Counted from the first letter of the stretch, positions 1 to 8,952 are shown. The stretch: DNA of 64,000 nt from an uncultured Desulfovibrio sp. (GCA_910587035.1 CAJUMQ010000010.1:1-64000); one strand, 5' to 3'. The notes: generated from the letters alone by a model not told the origin. Program-made: numbers and translations.

Positions 1-1
1 G

Positions 2-208
2 GCGCAAAAGCTGATGCAGAATATAAACTCGGCTGTGGAAAATGCCGTTAATACTGATGGCCAGCCTGTAATCCTGGCCAGCCCGATGGTGCGCCCCCAT
101 CTGGCGCAGCTGATCACCCGGTTCATGCCCGGTGTGCCGGTGATTTCGCAGGCGGAGATTCCATCGGATATAAGATTGCAGTCCGTTGGCACAGTGAATG
201 CCGAATAG
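2..208 (+). CDS. flhA: Flagellar biosynthesis protein FlhA, C-terminal fragment
   Basis: Only the last 68 codons are in the window; the frame is open from base 2. The stretch PVILASPMVRPHLAQL, then VISQAEIPSDIRLQSVGTV, is the typical end of the FlhA cytoplasmic domain, the inner-membrane gate of the flagellar type III export apparatus, which docks export chaperones and the ATPase complex. The gene would run upstream of the window for about 620 further codons. It is followed at once by a strong hairpin terminator, so it is probably the last gene of its operon. Family assignment is secure from the C-terminal motif; a non-flagellar type III homologue is unlikely, since those diverge in this segment. 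Confidence 0.9.
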   Translation, partial: AQKLMQNINSAVENAVNTDGQPVILASPMVRPHLAQLITRFMPGVPVISQAEIPSDIRLQSVGTVNAE

Positions 209-229
209 ATGCCGGACGGAAAATCCGGC

Positions 230-260
230 GGGGAGGGTTTGGGGGCCCTCCCCTTTTTTT
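230..260 (+). terminator. Rho-independent terminator after flhA
   Basis: GGGGAGGG (230-237) pairs with CCCTCCCC (246-253) around a short loop and is followed directly by seven T residues (254-260). It lies 21 bases after the flhA stop codon. Confidence 0.85.
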
Positions 261-292
261 ATGGCCAAAACCGGGCGCCGCTTTTGCGCTCC

Positions 293-321
293 TTGCCCAC
301 TTGGCGGATAAGGGCTATAAA
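293..321 (+). promoter_or_regulatory. Candidate sigma-70 promoter for the iron-sulfur flavoprotein gene
   Basis: TTGCCC (293-298) and TATAAA (316-321) are separated by exactly 17 bases, 50 bases before the ATG at 372. An AAGGAG ribosome binding site follows at 359-364. Inferred from consensus match only. Confidence 0.5.
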
Positions 322-371
322 AACAATGTTTTCATGGCCTTTTTTATTGCTGTAATACAAGGAGCGCTGTT

Positions 372-1067
372 ATGCAGATCTATGCCATAAACGGCAGTCC
401 CAGAAAAAAATGGAATACAGGCACAATCCTCCAGAACGCGCTGGATGGCGCGGCGGAATCCGCCCCCGATGTGCTGACCGAGACAATCAATCTCTATGAC
501 TACAATTACAAGGGCTGTATAAGCTGCTTTCAGTGCAAGCGCATTGGCGGCCCATCCTATGGCAAATGCGCAGTGAAGGATGACATGGGGCCAATTTTGC
601 AGAATGTGCTGAATGCCGATGCGGTCATTTTTGGCTCGCCCATCTATTTTGGCGAGATAACCGGCATGATGCGCTGCTTTCTGGAGCGCCTGTTCTTTCC
701 CTGCTTTGTCTATGACAAAAACTACTCCTCCATTGCGCCCAAAAAGGTGCATACAGCCTTTGTCTATACCATGAATGTCAATGTGGACGTCATGCAGAAG
801 ATGGGCTACCCGGCCAGGCTGGGCCTTATGGAAGGTTTTGCCCACAAGCTTTTTGGCTTCAAGCCAAGGCTGCAGTATGTCAATGACACCTACCAGTTCA
901 ATGACTACAGCAAATACAAGATGGAAGTCTTCTCCGAGGCGGACAAGGCCAAACAGAGGGAGCTGCAGTTTCCCGTGGACTGCGCCAATGCCAGGGAGCT
1001 GGGCGCTGCGCTGGTGGCAGATGTCAAGGGCGAGCCCGATCCCTTTGGCATTGACGCTGATTCCTAG
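372..1067 (+). CDS. Flavodoxin-fold iron-sulfur flavoprotein / NADPH-dependent FMN reductase family
   Basis: 231 aa. The N-terminus MQIYAINGSPRK is the phosphate-binding loop of the NADPH-dependent FMN reductase fold. A cysteine pair with a third cysteine (GCISCFQCKR ... KCAVKDD, about residues 47-67) is the compact Cys motif seen in archaeal-type iron-sulfur flavoproteins, followed by the FMN-contacting segment IFGSPIYFGEITG near residue 90. It probably shuttles electrons in the cytoplasm using FMN and perhaps a 4Fe-4S cluster; the natural partner is unknown. An AAGGAG site sits 7 bases before the ATG. It is followed after 20 bases by a glycosyltransferase gene, but no functional link is evident. 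A related protein is encoded at 9020-9643. Confidence 0.75.
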   Translation: MQIYAINGSPRKKWNTGTILQNALDGAAESAPDVLTETINLYDYNYKGCISCFQCKRIGGPSYGKCAVKDDMGPILQNVLNADAVIFGSPIYFGEITGMMRCFLERLFFPCFVYDKNYSSIAPKKVHTAFVYTMNVNVDVMQKMGYPARLGLMEGFAHKLFGFKPRLQYVNDTYQFNDYSKYKMEVFSEADKAKQRELQFPVDCANARELGAALVADVKGEPDPFGIDADS

Positions 1068-1087
1068 ATCTCTTTTGCGGATTTTTT

Positions 1088-2167
1088 ATGGCGCGCGTAC
1101 TCTATGGCATACACGGCACGGGGCATGGCCACGCCATGCGCGGCCTGACCATTGCGCGCGCCCTGCCGCAGCATGAATTTCTGTTTGTGGCCAGCGATGA
1201 CGCGCCCAGTGTGCTGGAGCCTGAGTTCCAGGTGGCGCGCCTGCCCAATCTGGGCACTGTTTTCAAAAATTATCGCGTGGATCTTGGGGCCACCATTGGC
1301 CGCGCCATTCCCACCCTGCTCCATTCACGGCAGTACATCCGCCAGGCCCTGCGCCTGATCGACGAGTTCCGGCCCGACGTCTGCATGACGGATCTGGAAT
1401 ATTTTGTACCCAGGGCCGCCCGCATTGCCGGGCTGCCCTGCATGACCCTTGATCACCAGCATGTAATCACCTGCTGCCGGCACAATTTGCCGGCAAACAT
1501 GCTCTGGGACGCATTTGTGCAGGGTCTGACCCCCAGATGGCTGTTCCGGCCCACGGAGGCCAATCTCATCATCTCCTTTTACGCGCCGCCAGTGCTGCCG
1601 CGCTATAATGCCCGCATAGCGCCCCCCATATTGCGGGACATTGTAACCAGCCTCAAGCCCCGCGATGATGGCCATATTCTCGTTTACCAGAGCAATTCCA
1701 CAGACAGGCGCCTGATTGACTTTCTGCGCCAGGCCACGGACAGGACAGCCTATGTTTTCGGCTATGGCGACGCCTCTGGCAGGCTTGGCAATGTGGTCTT
1801 CTGCCCAAGGGACGAGCTGACATTCGCAAGGCTGCTGGAAGGCTGCGCCTATGTGATTCAGGGCGGTAGCCATACCCTCATGAGCGAGGCCCTCTATCTG
1901 GGCAAGCCCGTGCTATCCATCCCATTGCTGGCAATGGTGGAACAGCGTTTCAATGCCCTGTATCTGGAGCGGCTGGGCTATGGCCGCCAGGCCGCCATGG
2001 ACATGCTGGACGCGCGTTTTCTGGATGATTTTGAAAAATCCTGCCCAGCATACGCGGCAAACATTGCCAGGGGCAATTTTTTGGGCAATGCCGAGGTTTT
2101 TGGCCTTGTTGACAAGTTCGCGCGGGAGGGGATAATGCCCGGCAGCGACAAATCCTCTGACAGCTGA
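1088..2167 (+). CDS. MJ1255-like glycosyltransferase (GT-B fold)
   Basis: 359 aa. The start MARVLYGIHGTGHGHAMRG carries the glycine/histidine-rich loop typical of the MJ1255-like family, which is related to UDP-GlcNAc-dependent GT28 enzymes. The C-terminal half has CAYVIQGGSHTLMSEAL (near residue 260), which matches the donor-sugar site GG.T...EAL of GT-B glycosyltransferases, followed by GKPVLSIPL. No signal peptide or membrane segment is seen, so it should act on the cytoplasmic side of the inner membrane. It lies directly upstream of a GmhA-like isomerase and within 1 kb of a flippase and a GT2 enzyme, which suggests surface glycan or flagellin glycan assembly. Donor and acceptor cannot be told from the sequence. 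Confidence 0.7.
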   Translation: MARVLYGIHGTGHGHAMRGLTIARALPQHEFLFVASDDAPSVLEPEFQVARLPNLGTVFKNYRVDLGATIGRAIPTLLHSRQYIRQALRLIDEFRPDVCMTDLEYFVPRAARIAGLPCMTLDHQHVITCCRHNLPANMLWDAFVQGLTPRWLFRPTEANLIISFYAPPVLPRYNARIAPPILRDIVTSLKPRDDGHILVYQSNSTDRRLIDFLRQATDRTAYVFGYGDASGRLGNVVFCPRDELTFARLLEGCAYVIQGGSHTLMSEALYLGKPVLSIPLLAMVEQRFNALYLERLGYGRQAAMDMLDARFLDDFEKSCPAYAANIARGNFLGNAEVFGLVDKFAREGIMPGSDKSSDS

Positions 2168-2200
2168 CCGGCGCCCTGGCGCCGGACTACAGGGAGCCAT

Positions 2201-2779
2201 ATGCCAGACTCCAGTCTTGCGGCGGCAATGGAAACTTACATCGGCACACTCAAGGAGCAGCTGGACAGGCTGAGCCGCCCGGACATGCTGGCCTTCATGC
2301 GAATTCTTCTGGCTGCAAGAGAAAGGGGCAGCCGCATTTTCATCATGGGCAATGGCGGCAGCGCGGCCACGGCCTCCCATTTTGTCTGCGATTTCAACAA
2401 GGGCCTCAACCAGCCGGGGCAAAAACCCTTCAAGTTCATCTGCCTCAATGACAATATCCCGGCCATGCTGGCCTGGGGCAATGACCAGGGCTATGCCGAC
2501 ATTTTTGTGGAGCAGCTGCGCAACCTGCTTGAGGATGGGGATATTGTCGTGGCCATCTCAGGCAGCGGCAACTCCCCCAACATCATCAGGGCCGTGGAGT
2601 ATGCCCGCGCAAGGGGCTGCCTTACGGTTGGCCTTGCGGGCTATGATGGCGGCCAGCTCAAAAAACTGGCGGACCATTGCGTGCATGTGGACATAAACAA
2701 CATGCAGATTGCGGAAGATGTGCACATGATAATTGATCACATGGCCATGACAGCGCTCAAACAGGCCGGCCCTCAATGA
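2201..2779 (+). CDS. SIS-domain sugar-phosphate isomerase, GmhA/DiaA-like
   Basis: 192 aa, the normal length for sedoheptulose-7-phosphate isomerase GmhA and its relatives. Diagnostic SIS features are FIMGNGGSAATASHF (about residues 46-60), ISGSGNSPNIIRAVE (about 124-138) and the C-terminal helix AEDVHMIIDHM with the conserved acidic and histidine residues. GmhA makes D-glycero-D-manno-heptose 7-phosphate, the first step of ADP- or GDP-heptose formation. The GGGAG-like site AGGGAG precedes the ATG by four bases. It sits between glycosyltransferase genes, which supports a role in glycan precursor supply. A DiaA-type role in replication or a different sugar phosphate cannot be excluded without phylogeny. 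Confidence 0.75.
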   Translation: MPDSSLAAAMETYIGTLKEQLDRLSRPDMLAFMRILLAARERGSRIFIMGNGGSAATASHFVCDFNKGLNQPGQKPFKFICLNDNIPAMLAWGNDQGYADIFVEQLRNLLEDGDIVVAISGSGNSPNIIRAVEYARARGCLTVGLAGYDGGQLKKLADHCVHVDINNMQIAEDVHMIIDHMAMTALKQAGPQ

Positions 2780-2820
2780 CAGCGCCGCTGGCCCGATTTT
2801 CCTTGTTGTCGTGTCGCGGC

Positions 2821-2849
2821 TTGAATAAAAAATGCTTTTGTCCTATAGA
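2821..2849 (+). promoter_or_regulatory. Candidate sigma-70 promoter for the ABC flippase / GT2 pair
   Basis: TTGAAT (2821-2826) and TATAGA (2844-2849) are 17 bases apart. The element lies in the 237-base gap after the SIS gene and would leave a leader of about 160 bases before the ATG at 3017. Confidence 0.5.
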
Positions 2850-3016
2850 TATACGAACACCCAAAATATTGTTGAGGCGGATGCGGCCCCATTGCCAGCC
2901 ACACAGGCAATGTTATCAGTTTGACAGATTTAATAGCGGAACGGACGCATCGCCTTTACCATTCACGCACCGCGGCCTGGCAATGCAGCGCGGAGCAAAC
3001 AACATCAGACGCTGAA

Positions 3017-4888
3017 ATGCAAGCAGCCATATATGCATCTCCCCTTCTTCATCCTGTGAAATTTCTGCGCAGTGCCTATCAGCTGCTGTTCAAGGATATC
3101 TGCGATCTTTTCAGGCTGCTCCCCCCAGGCCTGAAAAGAGGCATGCTGCTTCTTGTGGTGCTGATGTTCTGCCAGGCCGCGGCCGAGCTGCTGATGATCA
3201 TGTCCATACGCCATCTGGGCATGGCCCCCGCCGATCCCGCAGGCCTGGCCACCCAGTTTCCCTATGACATCATTTTTGCCTGCTCGCCAGAGCTGCATGA
3301 CTGGTCCATGCTTGTGCCCACCAGATTTCTGCTCATCGCCACCATCGTGCTGGGCTTTTTTGTGGTGCTGAAAAATGTCGTAACCGGCCTCTGCATGCAA
3401 TATACAGGCAGCGTCAGCGAAAAGGTCTCCCTGAGCATAGGCCGCGAAATGATGCAGAGATTCCTTTACAGCGAGTATCGCTGGCATCTTTCAAGCAAAA
3501 GCGGCGAGGCCCTGCAGATGCTCATGTGGCGCAATTCTGTGGCCAATCTGCTGGTGCAGCAGCTTTCGGCCCTCACGGGTCTTGTGACCTGCAGCGTGCT
3601 GTTTGCCGGCATGATCATAGAGGAGCCTGCCCTGTCTGCCTCCATCATGGGCATAATGGTCAGTCTCGGCATAATCCTCTATGCCTCCCTGCGGCATGGC
3701 ATAGACAAAAATGCCCAGGCGGCCACAGACGCGGCTGTGGAGGAAAACCAGGTCATTCTGGCGGCCACCAGGGGCATTCGCGATGTGCTCATCTATGGTC
3801 AGCAGAAAAATTTTGACTCGTCCTTTGCCAAGGCCATCACCCACAGCATCCGGCCCAAAATCTTCCTGCTTGTGGCCAACTCGGCGCCAACCCTGATACT
3901 TGAAACAGCCGGCTTTCTGCTAATCCCCTTCACAGTGGGCCTTTTCCTCTACTGGGGCGCCACACTGGCAGAGATGATCTCCGCTGTCATGCTGCTCATA
4001 CTCACGGCCTGGCGCGTTCTACCCTATCTCAATCGCGGCGTGGGGCAGATGGTGGCCATCCGCTCCATTCTGCCAATGGCGCGGCCGGTGCTATCATTCC
4101 TGCAAAGCCTGCGCGCCAACAAGCAGACCCTGCCGCCGCCGCCCAGCAGCGATTTCAGCTTCGATAAGGCCATAGAGCTGAAAAATGCCGGCTTTTGCTA
4201 TCCGGAAAGCAGGGAAGCGGCCCTGCATGATGTCAATATCGTCATTCCCAAGGGCAAGCTGGTTGGATTTATCGGCCAGTCCGGCGCCGGAAAAAGCACC
4301 TGCTGCAATCTCATAAGCGGCCTCTGCTCCCCCACAGCCGGCGATTTTCTGGTGGATGGCCGCAGACTGGATGATGCAGAGATCGCAGCCCTGAAGAAAC
4401 GCATAGGCTTTGTGCCGCAGGCTCCATTTCTGCTTGCAGGCTCTGTGGCGGCCAATGTGGCTTTCAGCGAATGGGGCCAGCCCTGGGATAAGGACAAGGT
4501 CATCCGCGCCTGCCAGCTTGCAGCTGTGGACTTTTTCCCCCTCGATGAGGAGGGCATCATGCACTCCATAGGCGACAATGGCGCCGGTCTGTCGGGCGGT
4601 CAGGCCCAGAGGCTTTCCATAGCCAGAGCCCTGTATGCGGAACCGGAAATCATCATCTTTGATGAGGCCACCAGCGCGCTGGATACAGGCAATGAAAACA
4701 TAATTGTCTCATCCATAGAAAAATTGCGCGGCAAGGTGACCTGCGTAATCATAGCCCATCGCCTGAGCACAGTGGAGCATTGTGATCTTATCTACTGGTT
4801 TGAGAATGGCAAGGTCATAAAAAGCGGGCCGCCCGAGGAGATCCTGCCCGAGTACCGGGCCAGTTTCAACAAGATAGAGAATGCGTAA
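3017..4888 (+). CDS. ABC-type lipid-linked glycan flippase (PglK/MsbA-like), fused membrane and ATPase domains
   Basis: 623 aa from the ATG at 3017; the open frame runs back to a TTG at 2921 but that extension has no ribosome site and no hydrophobic character. Residues 1-340 hold about six membrane segments (ABC exporter type I fold). The ATPase half has Walker A GQSGAGKST, signature LSGGQAQRLSIARAL, Walker B IIIFDEATSALD and the switch histidine in IIAHRLST. Half-transporters of this layout flip lipid-linked oligosaccharides (PglK) or lipid A (MsbA), or export proteins. The neighbouring glycosyltransferases, one overlapping its stop codon by one base, favour a glycan flippase. Substrate is inferred from context. 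Confidence 0.75.
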   Translation: MQAAIYASPLLHPVKFLRSAYQLLFKDICDLFRLLPPGLKRGMLLLVVLMFCQAAAELLMIMSIRHLGMAPADPAGLATQFPYDIIFACSPELHDWSMLVPTRFLLIATIVLGFFVVLKNVVTGLCMQYTGSVSEKVSLSIGREMMQRFLYSEYRWHLSSKSGEALQMLMWRNSVANLLVQQLSALTGLVTCSVLFAGMIIEEPALSASIMGIMVSLGIILYASLRHGIDKNAQAATDAAVEENQVILAATRGIRDVLIYGQQKNFDSSFAKAITHSIRPKIFLLVANSAPTLILETAGFLLIPFTVGLFLYWGATLAEMISAVMLLILTAWRVLPYLNRGVGQMVAIRSILPMARPVLSFLQSLRANKQTLPPPPSSDFSFDKAIELKNAGFCYPESREAALHDVNIVIPKGKLVGFIGQSGAGKSTCCNLISGLCSPTAGDFLVDGRRLDDAEIAALKKRIGFVPQAPFLLAGSVAANVAFSEWGQPWDKDKVIRACQLAAVDFFPLDEEGIMHSIGDNGAGLSGGQAQRLSIARALYAEPEIIIFDEATSALDTGNENIIVSSIEKLRGKVTCVIIAHRLSTVEHCDLIYWFENGKVIKSGPPEEILPEYRASFNKIENA

Positions 4889-5724
4889 TGCAGCCCCATG
4901 TGTCCCTTGTTGTGGTCACGCGGGATCGCCTGCAGCTTGTGGACGCCTTTCTGCGCAGTCTTGGCAGGCAGACCTGGAAAAACTTTTCTGTCGTCTTTGC
5001 CCATGACGCGGCTTGTGAGGCGGAGGCCGCCACCCTCGCCAGCAAGTATGGGGCATGTTTTCCCCTGCGCAGAATTGCCCTGCAACCATGTGGGGTATCG
5101 GAGGCGCGCAATCGCGCCATGGCCCATGTGGATGGCGATATTATCGCCTTTCCTGATGATGACTGCGAATATCTGCCGGATACTCTTGCAAATGTTGTGG
5201 AGACCTTTGCGCGTATGCCGGAGCTTGGCGGCATTCTGGGTGTGCAGATAACGGCCCAGAAGGCCACCGCCACCTATAGTCAAAAATATGTCGGCCCCTA
5301 TGGGGCCTTTGGCGGCAGCCAGACCTTTCTGCAGTTCTATACCCGGGCATGCGCCGAAGCGGTGGGCGGTTTTGACGAAAAGCTGGGCTGGGGCAGCGGC
5401 CTGCCCTATGGCAGCGGCGAGGATACGGACTATGTGCTGCGGGCCATTCAGCTGGGCTACAAGGTGCTGCGGGATCCAAAAGTGCGTGTCATGCATCCCT
5501 GGCTCGATCTCGATGACCCGGGGCTGCTCTTCAAAACCGGGCGCTATGCGGCTGGCAGAATGCGCCTGCTGTCCAAGCATGGCTTTCCCTTCTGGTACAG
5601 GCTGCTGACAGCCACAGCCCCCCTGGCCATGCTGCCCATTGACGCCGCAAGGCTGGGCCGCAAGGGCGCGGCCTGGCGCTGGACCATGTTTTGCGAAAGG
5701 ATGAAGGGCCTGCGACAGGACTAG
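4888..5724 (+). CDS. Family 2 glycosyltransferase
   Basis: 278 aa. GT-A fold features: VSLVVVTRDR at the N-terminus (nucleotide binding strand), the DxD-type metal site in AFPDDDCEYLP (about residue 88), and the catalytic-base region GSGEDTDYVLR (about residue 175). No membrane segment is strong enough to anchor it. The start codon overlaps the stop of the ABC flippase gene (TAATG), so the two are translationally coupled and probably work on the same glycan, the transferase building it and the transporter flipping it. Sugar donor and linkage are not predictable. Confidence 0.8.
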   Translation: MQPHVSLVVVTRDRLQLVDAFLRSLGRQTWKNFSVVFAHDAACEAEAATLASKYGACFPLRRIALQPCGVSEARNRAMAHVDGDIIAFPDDDCEYLPDTLANVVETFARMPELGGILGVQITAQKATATYSQKYVGPYGAFGGSQTFLQFYTRACAEAVGGFDEKLGWGSGLPYGSGEDTDYVLRAIQLGYKVLRDPKVRVMHPWLDLDDPGLLFKTGRYAAGRMRLLSKHGFPFWYRLLTATAPLAMLPIDAARLGRKGAAWRWTMFCERMKGLRQD

Positions 5725-5797
5725 GGCTTTTGCCGATTGAAAACAGGCAAATGTTCCTGTGGGCCCTGGCACGAGCCAGCAGGGAAATTGCCAGATC

Positions 5798-6823
5798 TCA
5801 TGAAGGCAGCAAGCTGCGGGTCCATGCCGCCATGGCTGCGAATGAAGCCCGCCAGTCGCGCAGAAAGGCTCTGGCCATATGCCCAAGGGCGCGCCTTTTC
5901 TGTCCTGGCAGATAGCGCAGGGCGCAGTGCAGATGCCAAAGGGCAAGAGCCTTGTCCCTTATCTGCCTTGTGGCCAGGGGCGCATATCTTGCCAGCCAGT
6001 CCCTGCCCTCTGCATCCTCATCCATGTCGCCAAGACTCTGGGCGTGACAGGCAAGCATCCGCATAATTATGTCCGCGGCCTGGGCCGGATACAGCTTTTC
6101 CAGCAGTGCGTCGCTCCCCATGTCGGCAGGGGCGTCCTGTTGCAAAAAATACAGGGCCTGTGCCCTGATGGCCTGCCTTCTTGTGGCTGCCGCCTGATCC
6201 AGGCTGGCATTGCCGCCATGGACGCGATAGTGCATGAGCACATCGGCAAGATTTTCCAGCCGCCCCTCCTTCAGCAGGCGAAACCACAGATCATAATCCT
6301 CGGCTCTTTTAAATTCCTTCCTGTAGCCACCGGCCGCAAGAACGGCATCGCGGCGAAGGAGGACGCCGGGATGGAGAAATGGACAGCCCCAGAGGAGATC
6401 CGCGAGCTCCGGTCTTTGTGGCATGATCTTGACGCGGCCGGGTTTGCCTGTGGCATCAATATAACGGTATGAGCAGCCCAGCAGAACAGTCTGCGGCCTT
6501 TCTTTCATGGCAGCCAGCTGCACTGCGAAACGCTCCGGCAGACAGACATCATCGGCATCCATGCGGGCAAGCAGTGGCGCCCTGGCCCGCTCCATGCCCA
6601 TGCGCAGGGATTCAGGCAGGGAGGCGTTTTTCTCATATAGAAGACGGAAGCGGCGATCCTCCCCCACAAGGCGTGTCAGCCATGGATCGGTTCCTTCCGG
6701 GCTGCCATCGCATATCAGGCATTCAAAATCGCCAAAGCTCTGCCTCTGGAGGGATGCGATGGCCTCCGGCAGAAAGCGATTGCTGTTGTAAACGGGCAGG
6801 AGTACGGAGATTTGAGGATTCAT
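5798..6823 (-). CDS. Family 2 glycosyltransferase, convergent with the previous one
   Basis: 341 aa. It begins ISVLLPVYNSNRFLPEAI, has the DxD metal site in ARMDADDVCLPERF (about residue 90) and the acceptor/base region KRAEDYDLWFRLL (about residue 185). A C-terminal tail of about 120 residues lacks a recognisable domain. It is transcribed toward the other GT2 gene with only 73 bases between the stops, so it is not part of the flippase operon. Likely acts on lipopolysaccharide, capsule or flagellar glycan; the exact role is unknown. Confidence 0.8.
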   Translation of the reverse strand: MNPQISVLLPVYNSNRFLPEAIASLQRQSFGDFECLICDGSPEGTDPWLTRLVGEDRRFRLLYEKNASLPESLRMGMERARAPLLARMDADDVCLPERFAVQLAAMKERPQTVLLGCSYRYIDATGKPGRVKIMPQRPELADLLWGCPFLHPGVLLRRDAVLAAGGYRKEFKRAEDYDLWFRLLKEGRLENLADVLMHYRVHGGNASLDQAAATRRQAIRAQALYFLQQDAPADMGSDALLEKLYPAQAADIIMRMLACHAQSLGDMDEDAEGRDWLARYAPLATRQIRDKALALWHLHCALRYLPGQKRRALGHMARAFLRDWRASFAAMAAWTRSLLPS

Positions 6824-6978
6824 CGAATAAAGATTATATTTACATCCCGCAAAAGGGAAGAGACAAAAGCGAATCCGGGTCGCGTTTTGCCTTGCAAAAT
6901 TGCAAATAATCCATGTGGGCAGTTGCTTAAGGCGCCCGCATAATCTTTAACCGCCTTCTGGCGAGATGGACATGCCTT

Positions 6979-8277
6979 ATGGCCGGCAAGCATTTTGTGC
7001 CCGATTACACGGAAGAGGAGATTGGCAAAATCCAGAGGGATGGGCTCCAGTACACCATGCGGCAGGTCTGGAAATCGCCGCAATACAGGGAAAAACTGGC
7101 CGCCCATGGCATTGAGCCTGGCGATGTGCGCGATCTGGACGATCTGGCGAAATTGCCGGCCTTTGACGCCGAGGATTTGCGGGCCGGCTATCCCCTGCCC
7201 CTCCTCTGCGTGCCAGAACGGGAAGTTGTGCGCATCCATGCCTCCAGCGGCACCACTGGCAAGCGCAAGATCCTGGCCTATACCAGGGAGGATGTGGACA
7301 CATTCGCCCTGCAGATGGCCCGCTGCTACGAAATGGCCGGTCTTGGCCCGGATGACAGGATGCAGATCGCTGTGGGCTACGGCCTCTGGACTGCCGGCAT
7401 AGGCTTTCAGCTGGGCAGCGAGCTCATGGGCATGCTGACCATACCTGTTGGCCCCGGCAATCTGGAAATGCACCTGCAGCTGCTTATGGACATGCAGCCG
7501 ACATGCTTTGGCGCCACTGCGTCCATGGCCCTGCTGGTGGCGGAGGAGGCGGAACGGGCCGGCATTGGCGACAGGCTGCGCCTTAGGAAAATGATTTGCG
7601 GCGCCGAGACGCGCAGCGAAAAAATGCGTCTTGCCATTGAGGAAAAGCTGGGGCTTGAAGGCAGCTATGACATTGCCGGCATGACGGAAATGTATGGCCC
7701 CGGCACCGCCATAGACTGCGATTGCCATACAGGCCTGCATTATTGGGCGGATCTGTTCATCATAGAGGTTGTTGACCCGGTGACCCTAAGGCCTGTGGCC
7801 CCTGGCGAAATTGGCGAGATGGTTGTCACCACCCTGCGCAAGCAGGCCGCCCCCCTGCTGCGCTACCGCACCCATGATCTGACGCGCCTTGTCCCCGGCA
7901 GATGCGCCTGCGGCCTTTCCATGCCAAGGCATGATGCCATTCTTGGCAGATCGGATGACATGGTGGTTTTTCGCGGCGTGAATATCTATCCCGGCCAGAT
8001 TATGGATGTCATTTGCCAGTTTGCCGAGCTTGGCGGCGAATATCAGGCGGAGATAACGCGTGACGCCCATGCGCAGGACCACATGCTGCTTACTGTGGAG
8101 CGGGCCATGGGCCAAAGCGCTGCCAATGACGAAAATCTCGCCGCAGCCATTGCCTCAAAACTGCGCAAGGCCATACTGGCGCGCATGGATGTGAAAATCG
8201 CGGATTATGGCTCCCTGCCGCGCACCTTTAGCAAATCAAAGCGTGTTACGGATTTGCGGCACACACAGACAAAATAG
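6979..8277 (+). CDS. Phenylacetate-CoA ligase family AMP-forming enzyme
   Basis: 432 aa, the usual length of PaaK. It has the ATP-binding loop HASSGTTGKRKILAYT (about residues 91-106), the aryl-CoA ligase motif YGPGTAIDC near 240, the hinge region YRTHDLTRLV, and RSDDMVVFRGVNIYPGQI in the C-terminal domain. The reaction is acid + ATP + CoA to acyl-CoA + AMP + PPi in the cytoplasm. In anaerobic sulfate reducers such genes often activate phenylacetate or indoleacetate made or used together with an indolepyruvate oxidoreductase, but no iorAB genes are nearby here. It is divergent from the GT2 gene and looks monocistronic. Substrate is uncertain. Confidence 0.85.
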   Translation: MAGKHFVPDYTEEEIGKIQRDGLQYTMRQVWKSPQYREKLAAHGIEPGDVRDLDDLAKLPAFDAEDLRAGYPLPLLCVPEREVVRIHASSGTTGKRKILAYTREDVDTFALQMARCYEMAGLGPDDRMQIAVGYGLWTAGIGFQLGSELMGMLTIPVGPGNLEMHLQLLMDMQPTCFGATASMALLVAEEAERAGIGDRLRLRKMICGAETRSEKMRLAIEEKLGLEGSYDIAGMTEMYGPGTAIDCDCHTGLHYWADLFIIEVVDPVTLRPVAPGEIGEMVVTTLRKQAAPLLRYRTHDLTRLVPGRCACGLSMPRHDAILGRSDDMVVFRGVNIYPGQIMDVICQFAELGGEYQAEITRDAHAQDHMLLTVERAMGQSAANDENLAAAIASKLRKAILARMDVKIADYGSLPRTFSKSKRVTDLRHTQTK

Positions 8278-8283
8278 CCCCGC

Positions 8284-8952
8284 TTACCACCTGTTTTTAT
8301 GGAATGACTGCCACGCCTCAAAGGCCAGCTGCGGAAAACTTATGCCATCATCATTGCATCTGGCGCCAAGCCTGGCATTGAATTGGGGATAATCCCTGCC
8401 ATCGCCTGACAGTTTCAGGCCATACCGCTTCTCAATAAGCGGCGCCGAGATGCGGTCGATGGGCATGTAGAGGTCTGGCCGCATCCAGAACAGGCCAATG
8501 GAGAGCATGCCGGCGGCATTGCCCCTGATGCCCACTGCCGAGTCAAAGGCGGTCTGGAAGGATTCCCCGGTGCCATTGCCAATGGCCGACAGAAACAGCC
8601 GCCATAGCTCGTCATTGCCGGCATAGATGGAATTGCGGGGGTCCAGATGCGGAATGCCGTGGAAAACACGCGGAGGCTCAAGCTCAACCCCAAGAAGAGC
8701 AGCCAGCTTTTGCGCGAGTTCAATGCGGTGGGCATCGGTGACGCCACGATTGAAGATAGCCATGGTGGTGAAGGGATCAATGGCAAAATCGCGCTGCTGC
8801 CAGAAATCCTTTTTCTCAAAATGCAGATAGGCCATTAGCGGCGTGGATTGCGCAAGTTTCTCAATTTTTGCATACAGCTCGTCCTGACGGGTGCTGTATG
8901 GCGCGATGCCATCGGCCATGGCCTGATAAAAAGCTGTCCATTGGGCTGTCAT
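8284..8952 (-). CDS. Orphan protein resembling the N-terminal region of McrB-like restriction ATPases
   Basis: 222 aa from the ATG at 8952, which has a GGAG site 6 bases upstream; the open frame extends to 9186 but that part is antisense to the FMN reductase gene. Residues 55-165 carry IDPFTTMAIFNRGVTDAHRI, then GIPHLDPRNSIY, ELWRLFLSAI and LSIGLFWMRPDLYMPIDR. This ordered set of motifs is familiar from the region before the AAA domain in several McrB-type restriction proteins. No Walker A or B motif and no nuclease motif follow, so the protein is that module alone. It lies just past a terminator, with no promoter that I can see. Function unknown; could be a decayed or repurposed defence module. 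Confidence 0.65.
   Translation of the reverse strand: MTAQWTAFYQAMADGIAPYSTRQDELYAKIEKLAQSTPLMAYLHFEKKDFWQQRDFAIDPFTTMAIFNRGVTDAHRIELAQKLAALLGVELEPPRVFHGIPHLDPRNSIYAGNDELWRLFLSAIGNGTGESFQTAFDSAVGIRGNAAGMLSIGLFWMRPDLYMPIDRISAPLIEKRYGLKLSGDGRDYPQFNARLGARCNDDGISFPQLAFEAWQSFHKNRW

Noticed and set aside
4792..5946. Minus-strand frame of 384 codons across the GT2 gene
   Set aside because: Antisense to two well-supported coding sequences, with no homology features.
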